Of a stretch of 34,163 bases of DNA, positions 1 through 7,822 are shown in pieces (positions within the stretch are counted from its first letter, which is position 1; every line of letters begins with the position of its first letter). The notes below the pieces were generated by a model. That model was not told the origin of the DNA and did no database searches. It saw only the letters and a list, made by a program, of their open reading frames with translations. The DNA comes from GCA-001735895 sp964488685 (GTDB lineage Bacteria; Pseudomonadota; Gammaproteobacteria; GCA-001735895). The position numbers and the translations under genes are program-made. Location of the stretch: positions 1-34,163 of the forward strand of contig CAZAVY010000027.1 of assembly GCA_964488685.1 (NCBI GenBank). Reading direction: 5' to 3'.

Positions 1-443
1 GCGAAACTTTCATCGTTGCCCTGCCCCGCAACCATGAGTGGAAAAACCGCGATCAAATTCAACCGGAAGAACTGGCATCGCAAGATTTGATGCTACTGGG
101 CGCAGGGCACTGTTTTCGGGATCAGGTTATCGAAGCTTGCCCGGATTGCATGTCGGGTGACAGCGAGCTAACCCGCACCCTCGAAGGTGGATCACTGGAA
201 ACCATTCGACATATGGTGGCAGCCGGAACCGGCATCACCGTGTTACCACGCACCAGTATCCTGAACAGTCAGAAGCACGAGTCATTGATCAGCATCAAAC
301 CGTTTGCGAAGCCTTCCCCGACTCGTACCGTGGCCATTGCCTGGCGTAAACACTATCCGCGCAAAGACGCAATTTTCACGGTTTGCGATACCATTCAAAC
401 CAGCCCGCTGGAGGGCGTAGATATCATCCGGTCGGTCGCGTGA
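1..443 (+). CDS. oxyR: OxyR, hydrogen-peroxide-sensing LysR regulator (3' part)
   Basis: This is the C-terminal part of a LysR-family activator; the gene starts before the window and the reading frame is open from base 3. The visible residues are the end of the effector domain. The motif GHCFRDQ followed nine residues later by EAC matches the redox pair of OxyR (Cys199 and Cys208 in E. coli), which forms the peroxide-sensing disulfide. The stretch GSLETIRHMVAAGTGITVLP is also characteristic of OxyR rather than other LysR proteins. A further Cys lies three residues after the second redox Cys. OxyR activates peroxide defence genes, and a glutaredoxin gene, a classical OxyR-regulon type of product, follows 71 bp downstream. 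The DNA-binding domain is outside the window. Confidence 0.9.
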   Translation, partial: ETFIVALPRNHEWKNRDQIQPEELASQDLMLLGAGHCFRDQVIEACPDCMSGDSELTRTLEGGSLETIRHMVAAGTGITVLPRTSILNSQKHESLISIKPFAKPSPTRTVAIAWRKHYPRKDAIFTVCDTIQTSPLEGVDIIRSVA

Positions 444-456
444 ACGAACAGTAACT

Positions 457-485
457 ATGGCAGTAGTCGATATCTGTAGTAGAAT
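457..485 (+). promoter_or_regulatory. Candidate sigma70 promoter of the grxC operon
   Basis: ATGGCA (457-462, four of six to TTGACA), a 17-base spacer, then TAGAAT (480-485, five of six to TATAAT). Transcription would start about 20 bases before the grxC ATG. It lies in the short gap after oxyR and is the only clear promoter-like arrangement before the plus-strand run that ends at 4492. Sequence-only call. Confidence 0.35.
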
Positions 486-514
486 TGCGCTCCAATATTT
501 CAAGGCCGAAGTCA

Positions 515-778
515 ATGCCCCGAGTTACCGTATACAGTACTGCGAGCTGCCCGTATTGCAGTAAAACCAAGACCATGCTGGATAAATGGAACATTGCATT
601 CGACGAGATTCGCATCGACAATGATGACGCGGCTATGAAAGAATTCGCCAAGGTGACCAGTGGCGCACGCTCGGTTCCGCAAATTTTAATCGACGGTATG
701 CCTATCGGCGGTTTTACCGAGTTGACCGAACTCCATATGGATGGTGAGCTCGACCCGTTGATGCAACAGGACCAATAG
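515..778 (+). CDS. grxC: Glutaredoxin 3 (GrxC-type dithiol glutaredoxin)
   Basis: A small 87-residue thioredoxin-fold protein that reduces disulfides and glutathione mixed disulfides in the cytoplasm using glutathione. The active site CPYC lies at residues 12-15, the cis-proline segment is SVPQILIDG, and the glutathione-contacting GGFTEL follows. Length matches bacterial GrxC (about 83-88 residues). I chose the ATG at 515 because the protein then begins MPRVTVYS as in the family; an upstream in-frame TTG at 485 would add ten residues without family support. The next gene starts 2 bp after the stop, so it probably leads an operon. Its position just downstream of oxyR fits a role in thiol redox control. 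Confidence 0.93.
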   Translation: MPRVTVYSTASCPYCSKTKTMLDKWNIAFDEIRIDNDDAAMKEFAKVTSGARSVPQILIDGMPIGGFTELTELHMDGELDPLMQQDQ

Positions 779-780
779 CC

Positions 781-1113
781 ATGCCAAAGTCAGACAAATC
801 CACCTTTCGCATCCAGTTTCATAACAACAACAAGATTTATGAACTCTATGCACATGAAGTCAGCCAGTCGCAAATGGCAGGGTTTATTGAAATAGGAAAG
901 ATTATCTTCGGCGAACATTCAAAACTTCTTATCGATCCGGCCGAAGAAAAACTCAAGCATGAGTTTGGTAATGTCAAGCATACTTATATTCCTCATTTCG
1001 CGGTAATTCGTATCGACGAAGTCGATCGTAGCGGCAAAAATCGTATCCTCGACTGTGACGGCTCAAGTGTAACCAATTTCCCGGGGCAAGCGACCATCCC
1101 GCAGAAAACATAG
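781..1113 (+). CDS. DUF1820 family protein
   Basis: A 110-residue cytoplasmic protein of the DUF1820 family, recognised by the pattern YELYAHEVSQSQMAGFIEIG followed by EEKLKHEF and YIPHFAVIRIDEV. The family is common in Gammaproteobacteria and has no established function that I know of. There is no signal peptide or membrane segment. The gene begins 2 bp after grxC and ends 23 bp before the glycosyltransferase gene, so it is probably co-transcribed with both. The assignment to the family is firm; the role is unknown. Confidence 0.85.
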   Translation: MPKSDKSTFRIQFHNNNKIYELYAHEVSQSQMAGFIEIGKIIFGEHSKLLIDPAEEKLKHEFGNVKHTYIPHFAVIRIDEVDRSGKNRILDCDGSSVTNFPGQATIPQKT

Positions 1114-1136
1114 GTCCGGCTCTGCCATTGGCAGCC

Positions 1137-1982
1137 ATGCGCATATCCGTCGTAATTCCGAGCTTTAATCGCAGGCATACCCTGGGCCGGGCGCTAGAGT
1201 CGGTCTTCGCCCAGACTTCGGCAGTCGATGAAGTCATTCTTGTCGATGATGGTTCAACCGATGGCAGCTGTGACATGATCCGTCAGGACTTCCCTGCAGT
1301 GAATGTGCTTCGCCAGTCCAACCTCGGGGTCAGCGCGGCACGTAATTTCGGGATTGCGACCGCAAAATTCAACTGGATTGCGTTATTGGATTCGGACGAT
1401 TGCTGGCTACCACAAAAAATTGATCAAATCCGTAAGGCCTGTCAACAGCACCCGGGATTCGTACTCTATCATTCGGATGAAATCTGGGTACGACGCGGTG
1501 TGCGAGTCAATCCGATGCAAAAACACCGCAAGAGTGGCGGTTGGATCTTCGAACGATGCTTGCCTCTGTGCGCGATATCTCCGTCCGCCACGGTGCTTTG
1601 CAAAGCAACCCTGCTCTCACTCGGCATGTTTGATGAAAAGCTTCCTGCCTGTGAAGACTATGATCTGTGGTTACGGCTCTGCCATCAATTCCCGGTTCAC
1701 TATACAGACCAAAAGCTCATCATTAAATATGGCGGGCACGATGATCAACTGTCTCGGCAATATCCGGCAATGGATCGTTTTCGAATCCGAGCGCTGCATC
1801 GACTGCTTCACGGTGAAACCTTGCGACCCGAGTATTATCGTGCCGCTCAGGCAACCCTGACAACAAAGCTTGAGATACTGGTCAAGGGCGCGATTAAACA
1901 TCGTAACCGGTCGCTGATCGATGAATTTGGCCCGCTACGAGATGCGTGGTGTGGCAACCGGCAACGAGTATACCGATGCTGA
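1137..1982 (+). CDS. Family 2 (GT-A) glycosyltransferase
   Basis: A 281-residue enzyme expected to transfer a sugar from a nucleotide sugar. It opens with the GT2 nucleotide-binding signature ISVVIPSFNRRHTL, has the VDDGSTDG motif (residues 36-43), LGVSAARNFG, the metal-binding DSDD (85-88) that stands for DxD, and CEDYDLWLRL (172-181) supplying the general base region. No membrane segment is evident, so it is probably cytoplasmic or peripheral. The ATG at 1137 gives the family-like start; a TTG at 1128 would add three residues. Its stop overlaps the start of the next gene in the pattern ATGCTGA, which suggests translational coupling. Acceptor and sugar cannot be told from sequence. It is the first gene of the overlapping cluster with a phosphorylase-like protein, a radical SAM enzyme and an SDR. 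Confidence 0.88.
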   Translation: MRISVVIPSFNRRHTLGRALESVFAQTSAVDEVILVDDGSTDGSCDMIRQDFPAVNVLRQSNLGVSAARNFGIATAKFNWIALLDSDDCWLPQKIDQIRKACQQHPGFVLYHSDEIWVRRGVRVNPMQKHRKSGGWIFERCLPLCAISPSATVLCKATLLSLGMFDEKLPACEDYDLWLRLCHQFPVHYTDQKLIIKYGGHDDQLSRQYPAMDRFRIRALHRLLHGETLRPEYYRAAQATLTTKLEILVKGAIKHRNRSLIDEFGPLRDAWCGNRQRVYRC

Positions 1983-2785
1983 TCTGGGTCTGCGCATTAC
2001 ACTGTGAAGCTAAAGCGATCATCGATTTTTATCGTTTGAAGAAGTCGCAAGGCAAAAATGCTTTCGATCTTTACCGGGCTGACAATATAGCCTGCATTAT
2101 CAGCGGCACCGGCAAGGTCGCCAGTGCCGCTGCCTGTGCATGGGTCGCAGCCCGATACCAGCACACTGCCTCGATCGCCTGGATAAATCTGGGCATCGCG
2201 GGTGCCGACCGGCATGAAATAGGCGCTTTGTTTCTGGTCAACCAGATCAAAGATGCCGACACCGGCCAACGCTACTATCCGGCTCCGGGCGCAGCTACGA
2301 AACTGCCCGTCAGTGCCTGCCTGACCCTGAGTCAGCCTGGAGAGGTTTACCGGGATGACTCTCTGTTCGATATGGAAGCCAGTGGTTTCATCTTCAGTGC
2401 ACTGCGTTTCAGCAGCGCCGAGTTGATACAGTGTTTAAAAATTGTGAGCGACAACAGCACCCACAAAACCGGTAAAGACCGGCAACGGGTAATTGCCCTG
2501 GTACATCAGCGTATCGACCTGATCGTTCGACAGGCGACAGGATTGATCGCGCTCAACAATGAAATTGCCAGGCTCGAAATTGCGCCTGAATCCTGGCGGC
2601 TACTGAACTCGCAGGCCCATTTCAGCCAAACCCAGAAAAACCGACTGCGGGTATTGTGGCGTTACCTGACGAACCGCGACCTCAATTCTGAAAAAATCAT
2701 GCAGCAACTCCATACCTGCCAGTCAGGTTCTGCCGTCATTAAAACCCTGGAACAACTTTGCTACCTGGATAGCGAGAACCTGTGA
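1976..2785 (+). CDS. Nucleoside phosphorylase/MTA-SAH nucleosidase fold protein
   Basis: A 269-residue protein related to the purine nucleoside phosphorylase/5'-methylthioadenosine nucleosidase superfamily. It keeps the expected catalytic positions: Glu11 in the N-terminal ALHCEAKAI segment, Asp132-Met-Glu134 (the ribose-binding Met-Glu motif) and Ser158-Asp159 (the purine-contacting Asp), plus the glycine-rich NLGIAGA. The C-terminal about 100 residues, rich in Gln, Leu and Arg, are an extension beyond the core fold. I chose the ATG at 1976, which overlaps the previous stop; the upstream alternative at 1946 lies inside the glycosyltransferase. It probably cleaves an N-glycosidic bond of an adenosine-type compound, but the substrate is not known. 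HpnG, the adenosylhopane phosphorylase, belongs to the same superfamily, yet no other hopanoid gene is present. The following gene begins at the stop codon. Confidence 0.75.
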   Translation: MLIWVCALHCEAKAIIDFYRLKKSQGKNAFDLYRADNIACIISGTGKVASAAACAWVAARYQHTASIAWINLGIAGADRHEIGALFLVNQIKDADTGQRYYPAPGAATKLPVSACLTLSQPGEVYRDDSLFDMEASGFIFSALRFSSAELIQCLKIVSDNSTHKTGKDRQRVIALVHQRIDLIVRQATGLIALNNEIARLEIAPESWRLLNSQAHFSQTQKNRLRVLWRYLTNRDLNSEKIMQQLHTCQSGSAVIKTLEQLCYLDSENL

Positions 2786-2787
2786 CG

Positions 2788-3786
2788 ATGATTAGCTGTA
2801 TTTACATCGAAACCGATATTCGCAATCACCCCAGGACTCAAGAACTGCTGCAGCGATTGCGCAATGTACCCGTAGTTGAAATCGAATACTATGGCGAGGT
2901 ATTCAATCCTCGAGCTCAAAACTTCCGCTTGCAGAAAAAAAATCCAGCGATAATTATTGCTCACAAAAACAACGGGCATGTACTCACCGCACCACAAGGT
3001 TACGGTCTCGGCAGTGCCTACAACTATTATTTCTCGCACATGCTCAACTGTATCTATGACTGCCGCTACTGTTTTTTACAGGGCATGTACCAATCCGCCC
3101 ACCAGGTATATTTTGTGAACTACGAGGATTTTGGCAGGCAAATCGAAAATCTCGCGACCCGACACAAAAACCAGCCGGTTTGGTTTTACTCAGGATACGA
3201 TTGCGACAGTCTGGCGAACGAGCCGATGACGCGGTTCACCGACTATTTCATCCCCCTTATCGCCGGGCTTGATAACGCCTGGATGGAGCTGCGTACTAAA
3301 AGTACCCAGATTCGATCGATGCTGAAACTGGAACCGGTCTCACGGGTTGTCACCGCGTTCAGCTTCAGCGATCACTACAGTCACGCCAAACTCGAACATG
3401 GCGTCCCCTCGATATCCAAACGTATCGGCGCGATGCAACGCCTGATCGAATCAGGTTGGGCCGTCGGTTTAAGATTCGACCCGGTTGTCTATCATCGACA
3501 CTACCAGGCAGCGTTCGTCGAACTGTTAGATGAAATTTTCGCCAGCATCGATCCGCAAACATTGCATTCGGTAAGCCTGGGCAGTTTCCGTCTGACCCGG
3601 GATCATTTCCGCCGGCTTACACAACTCTACCCGGAAGAGCCGCTGTTTGCACAGAGCTTGGATCTTAACAATGGCATCGTTAGCTACCCGCTTGAGCGCG
3701 AGCGTGAAATGATCGATTTTTGCGAAGCGCAACTGATGAGACATATACCAGGGGAAACCTATCATCCCTGTGAATGGCATGCCTGA
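2788..3786 (+). CDS. Spore photoproduct lyase-like radical SAM enzyme
   Basis: A 332-residue radical SAM protein of the spore photoproduct lyase (SPL) family. The cluster motif CIYDCRYC has the C-x3-C-x2-C spacing that binds the 4Fe-4S cluster and S-adenosylmethionine. The context YFSHMLNCIYDCRYCFLQG is typical of SPL. A further cysteine in YDCDSLAN, 44 residues after the last cluster cysteine, falls where the hydrogen-atom-donor Cys141 of Bacillus SPL lies, so the catalytic set seems complete. SPL repairs the thymine spore photoproduct in endospores, but nothing here suggests a spore former, so the true substrate may differ. A GTG at 2782 overlaps the previous stop as GTGA and is an equally possible start; I chose the ATG six bases later. 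The next gene begins inside its last codons. Confidence 0.85.
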   Translation: MISCIYIETDIRNHPRTQELLQRLRNVPVVEIEYYGEVFNPRAQNFRLQKKNPAIIIAHKNNGHVLTAPQGYGLGSAYNYYFSHMLNCIYDCRYCFLQGMYQSAHQVYFVNYEDFGRQIENLATRHKNQPVWFYSGYDCDSLANEPMTRFTDYFIPLIAGLDNAWMELRTKSTQIRSMLKLEPVSRVVTAFSFSDHYSHAKLEHGVPSISKRIGAMQRLIESGWAVGLRFDPVVYHRHYQAAFVELLDEIFASIDPQTLHSVSLGSFRLTRDHFRRLTQLYPEEPLFAQSLDLNNGIVSYPLEREREMIDFCEAQLMRHIPGETYHPCEWHA

Positions 3787-4492
3787 AATCAAAACCGCTT
3801 TAATTACCGGGACCAGTTCAGGCATTGGTCTTGCAAGCGCCGACCTGTTGCTATCCGAGAACTACCAGGTCACAGGAATCAGCCGCCGGGGCCAGGTGGC
3901 CGAACTCGAACATGAAAACTTCCACGGGCTGGCTCTTGATCTGAACCATCTCGATCAGCTCGATACGAAGTTGGCGGAACTACTCGAGTCCAGAGATTTC
4001 GACTGCTTCGTTCATGCCGCCGGTCAGGGGCATTTCGGTTCCGTCGAACAGTTTTCAGTCGCACAAATCGAATCCTCGATTCGAGTTAACCTGATGTCTG
4101 CAATGGTCATTTGTCGTAGCCTGGTTCCCGCGTTTCGTCGCCGGGGTAAAGGCCGCATTATTTTTATTGGTTCCGAATCTGCATTGAATGCCGGAAAAAA
4201 GGGAGCCCTCTACTGTGCCGCAAAGTACGGATTACGCGGTTTCTGCCAATCATTACGGAAAGATTGCGCCAGTGATGGCATACAGGTAAGTCTGGTAAAT
4301 CCGGGCATGGTGCGTAGTCCTTTCTTTGATGAACTGTCATTCGGACCGGGTTCGGAACCCGAAAATGCAATTGCACCAAAAGATGTCGCAGGTATTGTCT
4401 GGCAAATAGTACAGTCCAGTCCCGACATGGTAATCGACGAAATCAACCTCACACCGCGCGTAAAATCGATTAATTTCAGAAATAATCGTTAA
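3779..4492 (+). CDS. Short-chain dehydrogenase/reductase (classical SDR)
   Basis: A 237-residue NAD(P)-dependent oxidoreductase. The Rossmann glycine motif TGTSSGIG is at residues 10-17, the structural HAAG near 79-82, Asn104 in VNL, catalytic Ser132 and the YxxxK pair Tyr145/Lys149 (YCAAK). The tetrad is complete, so it should be active. An Arg pair after the second strand (SRRG) suggests a preference for NADP(H). The ATG at 3779 overlaps the SPL stop by eight bases; a GTG at 3770 is less likely. It ends the plus-strand operon, 13 bp from the convergent GGDEF-EAL gene. The substrate is unknown; the neighbours point to an unidentified nucleoside- or sugar-linked metabolite. Confidence 0.87.
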   Translation: MPEIKTALITGTSSGIGLASADLLLSENYQVTGISRRGQVAELEHENFHGLALDLNHLDQLDTKLAELLESRDFDCFVHAAGQGHFGSVEQFSVAQIESSIRVNLMSAMVICRSLVPAFRRRGKGRIIFIGSESALNAGKKGALYCAAKYGLRGFCQSLRKDCASDGIQVSLVNPGMVRSPFFDELSFGPGSEPENAIAPKDVAGIVWQIVQSSPDMVIDEINLTPRVKSINFRNNR

Positions 4493-4505
4493 CCGGTCTT
4501 TAACC

Positions 4506-7235
4506 TTATCCGGCTTTCTTCTTGTCCGGGCTATCGAACTCGAGCAGCGTGTCAATTGCTACCGGTTTACCGACCGTGTAACCCTGTACGTAATCAACGT
4601 TGGCTTCGCGTAACTTCTCGAACATGGTATCCGATTCGACAAATTCGGCAATTACCTCCATATTGAGGCAGTGACCTACTTCGGTCATGGAACGTACAAA
4701 AACGTAGCTGGTTTCATCGTTTATGATATCACGTACGAATTCACCGTCGATTTTGAGATAATCGACCGGAAACTGCTTGAGATAGCTGAAAGAGGATAAC
4801 CCGGTACCGAAATCATCGAGTGAAAACCTGGCGCCAAGCTCCTTGATCGAGTTAATGAATTCCACCGAGCGCTCGACATTATCCACTACCGCAGTTTCGG
4901 TTATTTCAAAGCACAGGGATTTGACGTCGATTGTACTTGCAGACAGACTATCACGCAGAAACTTGTGAAAGGTTTGCGAACCGATGCTGCGCCCGGAGAG
5001 GTTCACGGAAAACATAACATCGCGCATTTTATCCTGATGCTTCTCTAGCCAGGCAATGACGTTACTAACAACCCAGCTATCTATGCGTTCGATCAAGTTG
5101 TAGCGCTCAGCCGGCGGCAGGAAATCGCCGGGAGGTACGATGCTTCCATCGGCATTTCGGAAACGGATCAAAACTTCATAATGGGTATGCTTTTCGTCCC
5201 TGTCGATGGAGACGATGGGCTGTACATAAAGGCAGAACCGATCTTCGTTAAATCCCTCAATAATGCCTGAAACCCATTCCATCGACTCCTGCTGGGCCAT
5301 GACTTTTTCATCGTTCTCGTCGATGAAATGGTATTGATTTCCACCATTTTTCTTGGCCAGGAAACAGGCGGTCGTGACCTTGGAATAGTACTCGGAATAT
5401 TCATCGCTCATGCGACCAAAGGACATAACCCCGATACTTGCGGTTACCATGTATTCGTGGTCGTTCCAGACAAATCCAGAATGCTGAATTTCGATAATAA
5501 TTTTTTGAATGGTCTGCAATGCGCGGTCCATTTCAAAAAACGGCATGATGATGCCAAATTCGTCACCACTTAAACGCGACACAATATCCGATTTGCGCAC
5601 ATGCTTTTTAATCAACTTGCTAATCTGTTTCAACAACAGGTCCCCGGCCGCACTACCACAGGTTTCGTTAACCGTCCTGAATTGATCGACATCGAGGTAG
5701 GCGAGCACATGCTGGACCGTGGTGTTACTGTCCTCGGTGACCAGGTTTTCAAATTTCTGTTCGAATGCACTTCGATTGAGGAACCCGGTTAACTGATCGT
5801 GACTTCCCTCGTAGCTTAACTTTCGCCGTAACTTTCTATCTTCGGATACATCCTTCAAAATAATAACGAAACCGACATCTTCAGCCTCCATATCAATCAT
5901 CGGTGAAGCCGAAAATTCGAGCTCGACGATATTTCGATCTGGATCGAAAAAAAACATCGAACTGATTGATAGCTTTCGACTCAGCAACTGACCGACGTCA
6001 ATAATTCGAGTGGTCTGGCGGTTTGCATACAAGATTAGTACTTCGTGAATCGATGTATCGATAAGTCGGGATTGCTTGTCACCAAACAACCGCTCCGCAC
6101 TCGGATTGACAAGTTTGATTCGATCCTTGGAGTCGATGACGATGACCGGATTAGTAATCGAATCGAGAGTGGTGGAAATAAAATCTTTTTCGGAGCGTAG
6201 TTTTTCCTCGATTTGCCGGCGCGATATGGTTTCAATCTCGAGGCCTTCGACCATTTCATTGTAAGCGAGTACCAGATCTTTCAACTCGCTGGGTAATTTA
6301 TCCTCGCTTATCGCGGCATATTTGCCGGTCAATAATGCACCCACCGAATTGCGCAGCTTGTTCATCGGCAAAAATGCGCGGTTTAACAAAACCAGAACCA
6401 GCACCAGCGCGGTAATCGTGGCGATCGCCGTAATAATGAAAAAATTTGTTTCGGTACGTGCCAGGCTTTCAATCATCGGTCGCTTGTCAAACGACGCGGT
6501 GATCGTGGCACCGAGGAAGGCATCGTCGCCGTACAGTTTGTAGGCAGGATACAGGTGGCTGCCTTCGGCTTCTTCAACCCAGTTTTTAGAGCGATAAAGA
6601 ATGGCACCCGAACCATGCACCACGCGTAACGGAATTCCGATTGCTGCCTCGATGCCTTTCAAACCCTCGATCGTATAAGACACGACATGCAGGTAAGCCT
6701 TCGGTTCAAGGGTCCTGATCGGTACCAGCACTTCGCTCAATAGCCGGTCATCGAAACTGCATAACGAATATACCGGTTTCGACAACCGGTCTGGTGAACC
6801 GCCCATCAATTCCACAACCGTCGGACATCCCGCATAACTTTTTAGGCCGTCATCGGAACTATGCGCGAAAATCTCACCTGAAAGATCTCGCACGATGATC
6901 GCCTTGAGCTTTAACTCACCCCGGGATACCTGATAGCGGGTGTAACTTTCACCGAGCCAGGCTTCCATCCCGGCCTCATCACCTTGCTTAAGCGCATCCT
7001 GAAATGGCGCTTCACTTTGTAGTCTTAAGGCAAATTGTTTTTGGCGATCGTACAGCGCCTGAATAGCCTCCCCACTTTCATGCGCAAGCCGGGACTGCAG
7101 GGATTCAACCTGGGATTCGATTGCGTGGCCACGATAAACCTGGGTACTGTATATCGCCAGGCCATAGGCCAGCGCGCCCAGCCAAAGCAACGCGAAGCCA
7201 ATGATAAATTTAAAGCTATAGAGACGCGAAAACAC
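4506..7235 (-). CDS. Membrane HAMP-PAS-GGDEF-EAL c-di-GMP enzyme
   Basis: A 909-residue inner-membrane protein. Membrane segments lie near residues 8-30 and 264-286 and enclose a periplasmic region of about 230 residues that may be a double CACHE-like sensor. HAMP follows (about 285-335), then PAS (about 348-465), GGDEF (about 472-640) and EAL (about 650-900). The GGDEF motif is SGDEF (556-560), with the inhibitory RxxD site at 547-550. The EAL motif reads EVL (687-689), but the downstream catalytic motifs EITET, DDFGTG, the Lys in YLKIDG, IAEFVE and VQGY are all present. Phosphodiesterase activity is therefore likely and cyclase activity uncertain. The start lies 4 bp after a periplasmic rhodanese gene, so the two are probably one unit. 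Confidence 0.9.
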   Translation of the reverse strand: MFSRLYSFKFIIGFALLWLGALAYGLAIYSTQVYRGHAIESQVESLQSRLAHESGEAIQALYDRQKQFALRLQSEAPFQDALKQGDEAGMEAWLGESYTRYQVSRGELKLKAIIVRDLSGEIFAHSSDDGLKSYAGCPTVVELMGGSPDRLSKPVYSLCSFDDRLLSEVLVPIRTLEPKAYLHVVSYTIEGLKGIEAAIGIPLRVVHGSGAILYRSKNWVEEAEGSHLYPAYKLYGDDAFLGATITASFDKRPMIESLARTETNFFIITAIATITALVLVLVLLNRAFLPMNKLRNSVGALLTGKYAAISEDKLPSELKDLVLAYNEMVEGLEIETISRRQIEEKLRSEKDFISTTLDSITNPVIVIDSKDRIKLVNPSAERLFGDKQSRLIDTSIHEVLILYANRQTTRIIDVGQLLSRKLSISSMFFFDPDRNIVELEFSASPMIDMEAEDVGFVIILKDVSEDRKLRRKLSYEGSHDQLTGFLNRSAFEQKFENLVTEDSNTTVQHVLAYLDVDQFRTVNETCGSAAGDLLLKQISKLIKKHVRKSDIVSRLSGDEFGIIMPFFEMDRALQTIQKIIIEIQHSGFVWNDHEYMVTASIGVMSFGRMSDEYSEYYSKVTTACFLAKKNGGNQYHFIDENDEKVMAQQESMEWVSGIIEGFNEDRFCLYVQPIVSIDRDEKHTHYEVLIRFRNADGSIVPPGDFLPPAERYNLIERIDSWVVSNVIAWLEKHQDKMRDVMFSVNLSGRSIGSQTFHKFLRDSLSASTIDVKSLCFEITETAVVDNVERSVEFINSIKELGARFSLDDFGTGLSSFSYLKQFPVDYLKIDGEFVRDIINDETSYVFVRSMTEVGHCLNMEVIAEFVESDTMFEKLREANVDYVQGYTVGKPVAIDTLLEFDSPDKKKAG

Positions 7236-7239
7236 CGCT

Positions 7240-7728
7240 CTACTCGATCACATATGGATAATCCTTATCCTGCCAATCAACGAATCCGCCCCGAAACCAG
7301 AACAAACGCTTATAGCTGCAAGTCGACGCAATTCTAATGGCATCGTTACTGGCCTCAGCGGCGTTACCATTGCAGTAAAAAACCATCGCCTGCTCCTTAT
7401 CGTTGGCCAGTTCAGACAGTGCCGAACCGTTGGTTTTCATCAACGGCAGATCTGTAGGTTTTGCAATATTGCCCTGGATGTAATCTTCGCAATGGGGTGA
7501 GTCGATGATCTTCAGCTCAGGCAGTGATTGATAGAGCTCGATCAGATGTTCCGAGTCGATCGTTATTGCAATTGCACCTGTATCAGAATCGGAGGATTCG
7601 ACGCCAGGCAGCCCGTCCGCTGCAAACACTCCGGAAGAAGCAAAGTATGCCGCTGTAAAGAACATAGTCAAACCCAATGAAAGGGCCCGTAAAAAGCCGG
7701 TTTTCGCCATAGCCCGAGTTTTAGTCAT
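7240..7728 (-). CDS. Periplasmic rhodanese-like protein
   Basis: A 162-residue exported protein with one rhodanese domain. The N-terminus carries a basic stretch, a hydrophobic core (about 12-30) and a likely signal peptidase site after VFA. The domain runs from about residue 55; the active loop is VFYCNGNAAEAS, with the catalytic Cys in the usual place, and the domain ends with FRGGFVDWQ, a common rhodanese ending. It may carry sulfane sulfur or bind a thiol/oxyanion in the periplasm. An ATG at 7710 would still give a signal peptide. It sits 4 bp upstream of the membrane GGDEF-EAL gene, which suggests that it feeds a periplasmic signal to that protein. That link is inference. Confidence 0.8.
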   Translation of the reverse strand: MTKTRAMAKTGFLRALSLGLTMFFTAAYFASSGVFAADGLPGVESSDSDTGAIAITIDSEHLIELYQSLPELKIIDSPHCEDYIQGNIAKPTDLPLMKTNGSALSELANDKEQAMVFYCNGNAAEASNDAIRIASTCSYKRLFWFRGGFVDWQDKDYPYVIE

Positions 7729-7822
7729 AGCAATATGCCAGATTAATGGTATTTCCGATAGTCCCAGGATTTCTCTATTGCTATAACTATCAACAACTTA
7801 TATGGTTTTCCTAATACTACTC

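Noticed and set aside
1976..4492. Assignment of the phosphorylase and radical SAM genes as hopanoid genes hpnG and hpnH
   Set aside because: The radical SAM protein is clearly of the SPL type, and no squalene or hopene gene is nearby.
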